18,206 nucleotides of DNA from JBOGFC01 sp050742155 (GTDB lineage: Bacteria; Actinomycetota; Acidimicrobiia; Spongiisociales; JALYHC01): assembly GCA_050742155.1 (NCBI GenBank), contig JBOGFC010000180.1:1-18206 (forward strand). The letters are read 5' to 3'. The notes below the pieces were generated by a model, which searched no databases, was not told the DNA's origin, and was given only the letters and a program-made list of their open reading frames with translations. This document shows positions 1 to 6,641 of this stretch, one piece after another; position 1 is the first letter of the stretch; the number at the start of each line of letters is the position of its first letter. A program made the translations under genes and the position numbers.

Positions 1-873
1 TCAGTATCCCAGCTCGCTGAGCCAGGCCCGGTGGTCCTCCGAGAGCCATGCCGGGTGGTGCCGCCCACCCGATCTCCCTGATGGCCGAACCAGGGCGGCC
101 AGCCGCCCGGCGTCCGCACCACCGGCCGGCTGGGCGAACTCGAGGAGCCGCCGGACCTCTTTTTCGGGCTCCCGGGAGAGGCCCTCGTAGCGGACGAGGA
201 GGAACCGGTCGCCCAGCCTCTCGCTCCCGAGGGCGAGGGCGCGGCGATTGGCCTTGGCCCAGAACTCGAGGGCGGCGCCCGGAAGGTCCCGGTGATCCTT
301 GGGCAGGCTCAGCCCGAACGTCGAGCGCCAGGTCAGGAACTGGCCCTGGTTGCCGCTGGTGGCGATCTCGAGCCCGTTCCTGATGACGTGCACGTACCGC
401 ATGGTTGGGAAGTGGCGGGCCAGCTGGTCGAGGTAGACATGGGTGTTGGGCTCCTTGAAGCCCCACCCGGCCGCCTGGGGTGCCCGGCCGGCCCGGAGCA
501 TCGAGCTCAGGCGGCGAAGCGCCCACGCCCCTCGCCCGCCGCCCCGGCGGCTGTGTCCGACCACGGCCACTTGCAGAGCGGCCCCCGTCACCCGGCCTCT
601 CTCGGAAACCGTCAATGGGAGGCCGCTCATCAGTTTCTGGAAGACGGCGAGCATCCGGAGGATGTCTGCTCCCCCGGATCGGACTGCCCGGCGGTACCAC
701 CAGGGCCGCTTGAACAAGATGGTGAACCACAGGTTGTCGAGAGCCGGGTTGAGATCCGCCCCCAGGTAGACGCCCGCCTCACGCAGCAGCTTGGCCACCA
801 CTCGAGTCCCGCTGCCGCCCACCCCCCCGATCACCACCGGATCGGCGGGGTGCCGGCCTTCCGGCAGGGTCAT
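1..873 (-). CDS. sulfotransferase family protein
   Basis: Encodes 290 residues and is complete; the stop codon is the first three bases of the window. The N-terminus has a P-loop-like PAPS 5'-phosphosulfate loop, GGVGGSGTRVVAKLL (about residues 16-30). A GWGFKEPN segment (136-143) and VHVIRNGLEIATSG (161-174) follow, the latter matching the 3'-phosphate-binding Arg/Ser strand of sulfotransferases. Such enzymes move sulfate from PAPS to a hydroxyl or amine of a sugar or other acceptor; the acceptor here is unknown, but the locus suggests the polysaccharide or a precursor. The ATG at 873 overlaps the stop of the upstream aminotransferase gene as ATGA, indicating translational coupling. An in-frame extension to 1209 exists but lies inside the aminotransferase gene, so I reject it. 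The family is fairly certain, the substrate is not. Confidence 0.85.
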   Translation of the reverse strand: MTLPEGRHPADPVVIGGVGGSGTRVVAKLLREAGVYLGADLNPALDNLWFTILFKRPWWYRRAVRSGGADILRMLAVFQKLMSGLPLTVSERGRVTGAALQVAVVGHSRRGGGRGAWALRRLSSMLRAGRAPQAAGWGFKEPNTHVYLDQLARHFPTMRYVHVIRNGLEIATSGNQGQFLTWRSTFGLSLPKDHRDLPGAALEFWAKANRRALALGSERLGDRFLLVRYEGLSREPEKEVRRLLEFAQPAGGADAGRLAALVRPSGRSGGRHHPAWLSEDHRAWLSELGY

Positions 874-2054
874 CTCTTCGGCTGGAACTGCCGAGCGGCG
901 ATCTCCTCGGCGTGGGCGTGGATGCGGGCGAAGGCCTCGCCCACCCGGTCGACCGTCTCGGGCGGCATGTGGCTCCAGATGGGGAGGCTGACCACCTGCG
1001 AGGCGAGGCGATCGGTCACCGGCAGCGGCGGAGAGGCCACGTCGCGGTAGGCCTGCTGCCGGTGCACGGGCGGCGAGTAGTAGGCGCGGGTCTCCACGCC
1101 CTCCGCCTGGAGGGCCAACCTCACAGCATCCCGGCTGCACCCGAAGGCCTCGCCGTCGACCAGCACCGTGAAGTCCTTGAACGAGCTGCGGCCTCCGGCT
1201 GGAACGCACTGAAAACCGATCCCCGGCAGGGAAGAGAGCGCGCTCCGGTAACGGCCCCCCAGCGAGTTACGGTGGGCCACCCGCTCTTCGAGGTGATCGA
1301 GAGCGGCCAGGGCCAGCGCGGCGTGCAGCTCGGAGAGCCGGGCATTGAGGCCGGCGAAGCGGGTGTCGTAATCCCCGGGGTTGCCGTAGTTGCGAGCCAC
1401 CCGAAGCTGCTCGGCCAGCGCTCCGTCGTTGGTGGTGACGAACCCGCCCTCGGCGCCGCTCAGCACCTTGGTGGGGGTGAGGCTGAACACTTCGGCCGTG
1501 CCGAACCCGGCCAGGGGCCGCCGGCGCCCCCCGGAGGTCACCTGTGACCCGCCCCCGTGGGCGGCGTCGTAGATGAGGTCGGCCCCGAGGTCGGCCGCCG
1601 CTTTGGCGAGGCCCTCCACGTCGCAGGGAACGCCCGACACGTGCACCCCGATGATCATCCCGGGTCGCCCGTAGACCTCATTGGGGGTCAGGCACCAGGT
1701 CTCCTCATCGCAGTCGGCGAAGGCGATGTCGGCGCCGTTCCAGCGGGCCGCGTGGGCGGTGGCGGAGAAGGTAAACGAAGGGATGAGGACGGCTCCGGCC
1801 GGCCGCAGGGCCTGGATCACCAGCATCAAGCCGACCGTGCAGGAGGACAGCGCCACGCAGTGCCCCACCTGCAGCGCTTCGGCCAGCCGCCCCTCCAGCT
1901 CGCCGACCAGGGGCCCATCCGTCAATCGCCCCGACTCGAGCGACGATCGAACGGAGGCCATCACCCGGTCGGGCTCCTCGACGGTGGGCCGGACGAAGGC
2001 GAGCGGTGTCTCGAAGACGGGCCGGCCCCCCAGGGTGGCGGGGCGGCCGCTCAG
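870..2054 (-). CDS. DegT/DnrJ/EryC1/StrS-family PLP sugar aminotransferase
   Basis: A PLP-dependent aminotransferase that would convert a keto-sugar nucleotide into an amino sugar. The fold's hallmarks are visible. Numbered from the ATG at 1964, these are ESGRLTDGPLV at the N-terminus, SSCTVGL (41-47), the PLP-contacting YDAAH (132-136), and SLTPTKVLSGAEGG (161-174), in which K166 is the Schiff-base lysine. The first ATG (1964) gives 364 residues. However, the frame stays open upstream and encodes GGRPVFETPLAFVRPTVEEP, typical N-terminal sequence of this family. No ATG, GTG or TTG covers it: the only alternatives are a GTG at 1967, too late, and CTG codons at 2054 and 2033. I chose CTG 2054 (394 residues) because it overlaps the upstream TGA as CTGA and has GGGAG about 8 bases ahead. 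The start is uncertain; the family is not. Confidence 0.85.
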   Translation of the reverse strand: MSGRPATLGGRPVFETPLAFVRPTVEEPDRVMASVRSSLESGRLTDGPLVGELEGRLAEALQVGHCVALSSCTVGLMLVIQALRPAGAVLIPSFTFSATAHAARWNGADIAFADCDEETWCLTPNEVYGRPGMIIGVHVSGVPCDVEGLAKAAADLGADLIYDAAHGGGSQVTSGGRRRPLAGFGTAEVFSLTPTKVLSGAEGGFVTTNDGALAEQLRVARNYGNPGDYDTRFAGLNARLSELHAALALAALDHLEERVAHRNSLGGRYRSALSSLPGIGFQCVPAGGRSSFKDFTVLVDGEAFGCSRDAVRLALQAEGVETRAYYSPPVHRQQAYRDVASPPLPVTDRLASQVVSLPIWSHMPPETVDRVGEAFARIHAHAEEIAARQFQPKR

Positions 2055-3367
2055 CGAGCCGTCTCCCAGGCGGGGATGGTCTCCACCATGGAGGGCTCTT
2101 CCTGCTCCTGCTCCTGGCGATACCAGCCCAGTCCCACCAACACGGCCACGAAGAGCGGCAGGACCTGGGAACGCTGGCGGGCCAGGATGCCGAGGTTGAG
2201 GATGGCGCTGAAAGCCACCACGAACCCCATGGTGTAGATGAACGCCATCAGGTAGTAGGGGTTGGCGCGCAGCTGCCGCCGGTTCCGCAGCATGGCGGGC
2301 AGCTTCCAGACGAACGCGCCGAAGAGCAGGGTTCCCTCCAGGGAAGCGAGCAGCGCTTGGGAATTGTGGGCCTCATACGGGAAAGGCCGGAAGAGGACGG
2401 TGAGGAAGGCTCCGGGGAAATCGAGCGGGTTTCGCACCGGGCCCCCCTCCACCACCGAGCCACCGGTGGCGGTCCGCTCGCTGACGCCCTCCAGGAAGGG
2501 CGCGACTTCCTCGGCGCTCAATCCTTGCAGGTCGAAGCGGGATGCAGTCAGGCTGCCCACCACCAGGATGGCCACCAGCGACAAGCCCACCACCACCAGG
2601 CGCCGCAGACCGACCTCTTGGTCCTCCGACGGGCGAGCGAACATCCCGGCCACCACCAGGCCTCCCACCAGCAGGGCGGGTATGTGGGGCCGAACACCCA
2701 CCCCACCCGCCAGGCCGATCACCGAGACGACCAGCCAGCGGGACTGGTAGCTCTCGAGGAGGCGGGCCAGCCCGTAGGCGGCCACCCCGAGGAAGAGCAT
2801 CATCAGGGCGTCCTTGCCGATGCTGGAAGGCCAGAAGACCAGGGTGGGAAGGAAGAAGACCAGGAAGGCGTAGCGCCGCAGGAGATAGGAGGGAGCCGAG
2901 CGGCGGAAGGCGGTATAGAGGAAGACCTGGCCGACGAAGGCCAGCGTGGCGAAGATGAGGAAGCCTCCCAACATGGAGGGGACGTAGGGCAGGTAGATCA
3001 GGCCGGTGGCGATCTCGGTGAAGCGGGTGCCCGGCGACCCCCGTCCCACCGCTACCGGGATGGTGAACTGCCTCCAGGCCTCGACCAGCCTGGTCCCGGC
3101 GTTGTGGTAGCCGAAGGAGTCCCCCGATACGTACACGTCCACCACAGTGACGTAACGCATCCCGGCCCCGGCCAACTTGACGAGGCAGCCGGCCAGCACG
3201 AACGAGGGGAGCCATGACCGGTCGGCCTCGGTGGAGAGCTTCAGGGCAGCCAGGAAGAGCCCCACCGAGAAGATCAAGAGGATGAAGCCGATCTCGGCCA
3301 CCGCCGGAGAGACGGCCAGGAGGGCCGTCAAGACGATGGCCGCCACGATCGCACCAACGAGAGCCAT
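2051..3367 (-). CDS. polytopic membrane protein, possible Wzy-type polysaccharide polymerase
   Basis: A 438-residue, very hydrophobic protein with about ten predicted membrane segments. The first two begin almost at the start codon (ALVGAIVAAIVLTALLAV, then IGFILLIFSVGLFLAAL). Between membrane segments are VSGDSFGYHNAG and FWPSSIGKDALMMLFLG, loop patterns I associate with O-antigen or capsule polymerases and EpsG-like proteins. No soluble domain is present. In the middle of a polysaccharide operon the likeliest job is polymerisation of lipid-linked repeat units at the membrane, but this class diverges rapidly and the call is inference. The start is ATG 3367, which shares one base with the TGA of the upstream acetyltransferase gene (TGATG) and has GGAG about 8 bases before it. 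An upstream extension to 3403 would lie within the neighbour and is not needed. Confidence 0.75.
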   Translation of the reverse strand: MALVGAIVAAIVLTALLAVSPAVAEIGFILLIFSVGLFLAALKLSTEADRSWLPSFVLAGCLVKLAGAGMRYVTVVDVYVSGDSFGYHNAGTRLVEAWRQFTIPVAVGRGSPGTRFTEIATGLIYLPYVPSMLGGFLIFATLAFVGQVFLYTAFRRSAPSYLLRRYAFLVFFLPTLVFWPSSIGKDALMMLFLGVAAYGLARLLESYQSRWLVVSVIGLAGGVGVRPHIPALLVGGLVVAGMFARPSEDQEVGLRRLVVVGLSLVAILVVGSLTASRFDLQGLSAEEVAPFLEGVSERTATGGSVVEGGPVRNPLDFPGAFLTVLFRPFPYEAHNSQALLASLEGTLLFGAFVWKLPAMLRNRRQLRANPYYLMAFIYTMGFVVAFSAILNLGILARQRSQVLPLFVAVLVGLGWYRQEQEQEEPSMVETIPAWETAR

Positions 3368-4320
3368 CAGAGAAGCTCCAGGTCGCCGAGCGCCAGATCC
3401 CACGCCGCCGGGGTCGTGACGTCGACCTCCAGCTCACGGAGGGGCCTGGCGTAGAGTCTCAAGGGCGCCACTCTAGGCACCGGCAGTAACCCGTTGCGCA
3501 GGGCGGCCCGCCGCTCGGGCGAACCAGGAGAGAACCAGGCCACCAGATAATGGGATCGGGAGCGCTTGCGCACCTCCCGGATCGCCGCTCCGGCCCTGGT
3601 TCCCAAGACGTCGGAGAGGACCAGCTCCCGGCGTCCCCGGCGAAGGTTGGGGCGGGTCAAGGCCACCGACCCCTTCGTCTCGACCGGCAGGTAGCGGGCG
3701 GTCGGGTGGGCGGAGAAGCGCCAGGCCAGGTATTCGGGAGTGCGTGGGGTGCGCAGCCCCCGGGGCGGGCGGTCGGCCACCTCGAGGGCGCCGGCCAGCG
3801 GCCCGCCCGGGAAATCGTCCGGGTCGGGGAGCCCGCCGAGGGCCCGGGGCGGCAAGAGCATGTGGGCCGACGGCCGGACCATCACCCCGATCGGACCCAC
3901 CTCGGCCCATCCCATCGAGAGGTAGCCGGCGCCGGAGCGAGGATTCGGGGTGTTGAAGACCAGGTCGATCCCTTCGGTGGCTGCCAGCTCGAGGGCCTGG
4001 GTGGTGAGGCTTCGGAAGATCCCACGCCGTTGGAAGTCCGGGTGGGTGGCGGTGTCCACCGCCCGGACGCAGCGAAGGACGGCCCCGCCCGGCGTCTGCA
4101 GCTCCCATCGCATGAAGGCCCGCAGCCCGACGATGCGGCCCCCGGCCTCCGCCACCAGCATCAGGGAGCGGCCGAAGGGGTTGCGCAGGTGCTTCCAGGC
4201 GAAGAGCTCCGGCGTGCGGGCCAGCAGGGCCGGCTCGCCCAGGGCGAGCCGCATCACCTCGAGGGTCTGAGGGAGGTCTCGGTCCTCGAAGGGCCGGATG
4301 GTGATGGTCGCCTCAGGCAT
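3367..4320 (-). CDS. GNAT-family N-acetyltransferase
   Basis: A 317-residue protein. The N-terminal part begins like a GNAT domain (ATITIRPFEDRDLPQTLEVM), and the acetyl-CoA-binding motif A is visible at about 87-110 as AVDTATHPDFQRRGIFRSLT, with the Q-R-R-G-x-F pyrophosphate loop at 97-102. FNTPNPRSGAGYLSMGW (122-138) is typical of the longer GNATs found in polysaccharide clusters. The C-terminal 150 residues are less conserved and may form a second, degenerate GNAT-like half. The reaction would be acetylation of an amino group, plausibly that installed by the neighbouring aminotransferase, though this is inferred from context. The ATG at 4320 overlaps the end of the upstream glycosyltransferase gene by 8 bases (ATGCCTGA). 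A longer reading frame to 4467 is only overlap. Confidence 0.82.
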   Translation of the reverse strand: MPEATITIRPFEDRDLPQTLEVMRLALGEPALLARTPELFAWKHLRNPFGRSLMLVAEAGGRIVGLRAFMRWELQTPGGAVLRCVRAVDTATHPDFQRRGIFRSLTTQALELAATEGIDLVFNTPNPRSGAGYLSMGWAEVGPIGVMVRPSAHMLLPPRALGGLPDPDDFPGGPLAGALEVADRPPRGLRTPRTPEYLAWRFSAHPTARYLPVETKGSVALTRPNLRRGRRELVLSDVLGTRAGAAIREVRKRSRSHYLVAWFSPGSPERRAALRNGLLPVPRVAPLRLYARPLRELEVDVTTPAAWDLALGDLELL

Positions 4321-5422
4321 CCAGGACCGCCGCGTAGATCGCTTCGACCGCCCGCACCATGGGCTCCAGCCCATAGTCCCTCTCCACCAGGGCGCGGGCA
4401 TTCCTCCCCAGCCGGGTGGCCAGGGGGCGGTCCCGCAGGAGGCGGGCCATTCCGGCCGCCAAGGCACGCGGATCGCCGGGCTCGACGAGGAGGCCGGTGG
4501 TGCCGTCCGCGATCACGGCCGGGACCCCTCCCACTGCTGTGGCCACCACGGGACGCTCCAGCGCCATGGCTTCCAAGACCGCTACCGGCAGGCCCTCCAC
4601 GTCGGCGGGGTTGACGAAGACGTCGGCGGCCGCCACGAAGGACAGGGCGTCGTCCCGGCGGCCGAGGAACCGCAAGGCGCCGTTGAGCCCGGCCTGCTGA
4701 GTCTCCTTCCGCAGCCGGTCCAAGTCGCCGGAAGACTTCTCGCCGCCGATGGAGACGACGGTCACGTTGGGGAAGGCTTGGCGGAGGACGGCCGTGGCCG
4801 CCACCAAGGTACGGTGCCCTTTGTGGGGCCGGATGTTGCCGACGTGCACCACGAGCAGCGCGTCCTCGGACAGGCCGAGCTCTTGCCGGGCGGCCTGCAG
4901 CTCGGTCCGGGAGACCGTGCAGTCGACGCCGTTGGCCACCACCACCGGCGCCGGACCCGGATAGGAGCTGATCGAGTGGGCGACCGCCTCCGAGACGGCG
5001 ATCACCGCCCGGTTGCGACGGTAGGTGAGCCGGTTGGCGAGCCGGGTGGGGTAGCGGTAGCTCTCCACCAGATTGTGCTCGGTATAGATCACCGGCGCCG
5101 GCGACACGAGCCGGGTCAGCACCCCAACGGCCGGCAGGTGGGCATGCACCAGGGCCGGACTCGAGCGGCGGATCAGGCTACGCAGCCTCCCGACCGCAGC
5201 GGGGTCGAGCCCCCGCCGGCTGCCGAAGCACTGCACCGGGATGCCGAGCGCCCGCAGATCCGGCACCAGCTGATCCTTCCAGGGGAGGGCGTAGGCGACC
5301 CGATAGTCGAAGCGATTCCGATCCCAGAAGCGGGCCCCGGCGGCGATCAGGCGCTCCGCCCCGCCGATCCCCAGCCCTTTGATGACCACCAGCACGCCGG
5401 GACGAGATCGTGGTGTGGGCAA
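4313..5422 (-). CDS. GT4-family (GT-B) glycosyltransferase
   Basis: A retaining GT-B glycosyltransferase of 369 residues if the TTG at 5422 is used. The N-terminal Rossmann half starts at VLVVIKGLGIGGAERL (10-25), the glycine loop that contacts the sugar nucleotide. YTEHN (113-117), VVANGVD (161-167) and VGNIRPHKG (194-202) follow. The C-terminal donor domain shows the E-x7-E signature EGLPVAVLE (E276 and E284) and AVGGVPAVI. It would transfer one sugar from a nucleotide donor to the growing lipid-linked oligosaccharide on the cytoplasmic face. There is no ATG near the conserved start. TTG 5422 lies 5 bases past the stop of the upstream epimerase gene, with GAGGG about 9 bases ahead; a GTG at 5395 is the fallback. 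Longer readings to 5497 overlap the epimerase gene. Confidence 0.9.
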   Translation of the reverse strand: MPTPRSRPGVLVVIKGLGIGGAERLIAAGARFWDRNRFDYRVAYALPWKDQLVPDLRALGIPVQCFGSRRGLDPAAVGRLRSLIRRSSPALVHAHLPAVGVLTRLVSPAPVIYTEHNLVESYRYPTRLANRLTYRRNRAVIAVSEAVAHSISSYPGPAPVVVANGVDCTVSRTELQAARQELGLSEDALLVVHVGNIRPHKGHRTLVAATAVLRQAFPNVTVVSIGGEKSSGDLDRLRKETQQAGLNGALRFLGRRDDALSFVAAADVFVNPADVEGLPVAVLEAMALERPVVATAVGGVPAVIADGTTGLLVEPGDPRALAAGMARLLRDRPLATRLGRNARALVERDYGLEPMVRAVEAIYAAVLDA

Positions 5423-5427
5423 TCCAA

Positions 5428-6312
5428 TCAGCCCTCGAGCTCCACCGCGTCCATCAGCTCGGAGAGCCCGTGCTCGAAGGGCACGCTCGCCTTCCACCCC
5501 AGCAGGCGTCGGGCGCGTTCGGGGGAGACTAGGGCCGGGGGGACATCGCCGGCCCGGGAGGGACCGAACACCACTTCGGTGGGGAACCGCTCCACGACCA
5601 GCTCCGCCAGTTGCTTGATGGAGATCGGGTCCGGCGCCACCACGTTCAGTGGCAGGCCGCGCAGCTCGGAGCGGCAGGCCAGCGAGAAGGCCCGAGCGAT
5701 GTCGGCGGCGTGGGTGAACTGGCGCGCCTGGGAGCCGTCGCCCTGGATGACGATGGGCTCGCCGCGCCGGGCACGATCGATGAAGATGCGAAAGACCGAG
5801 TTGGGCCGTAGCCCCGTTCCGTAGGCGGTCCCCAGGCGCAGGGCCAGGACGGGCACATCCTGGAGCCGATCGGCCGCCAGCAGCAAGCGCTCCCCGGCCA
5901 GCTTGGTGATGTTGTAGGGATGATCCGGCTCCTGGGGATGATCCTCGTCGATGGGCTCATACCTAGGCCTCCCGTACACCTCCCAGGTGGAGGCGTACAC
6001 CACCCGTGCCCCAACCCGACGGGCCGCCTCGGCCACATTGGCGCTGCCGGTCACGTTCACCGCCGCCGCCAGTGCGGGCCGCTCGGCGGCCAGGTAGACG
6101 TCACCGATCGCCCCGATGTGGCAGATGACCTCATGGGCCCGGGCCGCCCAGGTCAGGTGGTCGAGGTCGAGCAGGTCGCCCTCCACGAAGCTGCTCCCCT
6201 CGGCTGTGGTTGGTCGCAGATCGAACCCGGTCGTGTCCAGGCCATCGCGCCTCAGGTGCTCCACGACGTGTCGGCCGAGGAAACCGGCCGCGCCGGTCAC
6301 CAGTGCTCGCAT
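5428..6312 (-). CDS. NAD-dependent epimerase/dehydratase (extended SDR)
   Basis: A 294-residue extended short-chain dehydrogenase that acts on a sugar nucleotide. The NAD-binding glycine motif GAAGFLG is at 7-13. The catalytic Thr/Ser region YASTWEVYG (106-114) and the Y-x3-K pair (Y133, K137 in PYNITKLAGE) are intact, so it should be active. ALRLGTAYG and RQFTHAADIARA are further family landmarks. It most resembles UDP-glucose/UDP-glucuronate 4-epimerase-type enzymes, but the exact substrate cannot be told. It is the first gene of the left minus-strand operon. The ATG at 6312 is preceded by GGGAGA (6319-6324) at a 6-base spacing, and the region upstream is the divergent intergenic stretch. 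A longer frame to 6486 would run into that control region and is rejected. Confidence 0.92.
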   Translation of the reverse strand: MRALVTGAAGFLGRHVVEHLRRDGLDTTGFDLRPTTAEGSSFVEGDLLDLDHLTWAARAHEVICHIGAIGDVYLAAERPALAAAVNVTGSANVAEAARRVGARVVYASTWEVYGRPRYEPIDEDHPQEPDHPYNITKLAGERLLLAADRLQDVPVLALRLGTAYGTGLRPNSVFRIFIDRARRGEPIVIQGDGSQARQFTHAADIARAFSLACRSELRGLPLNVVAPDPISIKQLAELVVERFPTEVVFGPSRAGDVPPALVSPERARRLLGWKASVPFEHGLSELMDAVELEG

Positions 6313-6376
6313 GAGTGATCTCCCGCCCCTCGCTGTTCGCTGAAACGGTATCACGCTCGGTGGCTTCCGGAAAGCG

Positions 6377-6393
6377 GAAATCGCTTCGATTTC
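6377..6393. promoter_or_regulatory. perfect inverted repeat, candidate operator
   Basis: GAAATCG and CGATTTC form a perfect 7-base inverted repeat around the 3-base centre CTT. It lies about 65 bases upstream of the epimerase start and about 250 bases upstream of the dehydratase start. It is less G/C-rich than its surroundings. A symmetric site of this size in a divergent promoter region is typical of a dimeric regulator's operator. The short hairpin could instead act in RNA. The regulator is unknown. Confidence 0.35.
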
Positions 6394-6415
6394 GCGCACT
6401 ACTGGTAAGAAGTAC

Positions 6416-6435
6416 CTGGTAGGTGTTGTGTCAGG
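6416..6435 (+). promoter_or_regulatory. JUMPStart-like element in the leader of the plus-strand operon
   Basis: CTGGTAGGTGTTGTGTCAGG agrees with the core of the enterobacterial JUMPStart sequence as I recall it (CTGGTAGCTGTTAAGCCAGG) at 16 of 20 positions. It is on the correct strand ahead of a polysaccharide operon. The ends can pair (CCUGG with UCAGG, one G-U pair) as in the JUMPStart RNA hairpin. The ops element (GGCGGTAG) expected just downstream is not recognisable, and JUMPStart is known mainly from Gammaproteobacteria, so chance similarity is quite possible. Confidence 0.25.
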
Positions 6436-6641
6436 TTCTGGAAGGCGCCGGAGGGGGCCGGGGAAAAAAGGAGTGGCGGCCAGCACAGAGAGTGGCTAAC
6501 GTGTACCGGGCGAGAAACGGGGGCGGGCGTTCCTACCGGGAAGTCCTTTCTGCCTAGGTCTACTGGGGCAGGCCCGCGGAGAAGGCAAAGGGGGAGTGTC
6601 TGACAGCAGGGTCGTCGGGCGGGACTGAGGGAGGCGAGACC

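Larger units (their letters stand above)
6313..6641. other. divergent intergenic region between the two polysaccharide operons
   Basis: These 329 bases hold no convincing gene and must carry the control signals of both the left (minus) and central (plus) operons. A perfect dyad (6377-6393) and a JUMPStart-like stretch (6416-6435) are listed separately. The half next to the plus-strand gene is G-rich, with a possible short hairpin (CTGCC at 6550-6554 with GGCAG at 6567-6571), and could be a transcribed leader. A good Shine-Dalgarno, GGAGG, sits about 7 bases before ATG 6642. No clear pair of -35 and -10 boxes could be chosen in either direction. Reading frames crossing this region are compositional shadows. 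Confidence 0.7.

Noticed and set aside
2006..3217. Long plus-strand reading frame opposite the membrane protein gene
   Set aside because: Its product is a low-complexity mix of His, Gln, Gly, Glu and Pro with no motif, while the minus strand encodes conserved membrane segments; it is a high-G+C shadow.
4298..5824. 508-residue plus-strand reading frame opposite the GT4 and epimerase genes
   Set aside because: It spans two well-supported genes on the other strand, crosses their junction, and has shadow-like composition.
6436..6641. Possible cyclic-di-GMP or other known riboswitch in the G-rich leader
   Set aside because: I looked for the GEMM and B12-box signatures and saw neither; only short, unconvincing hairpins are present.
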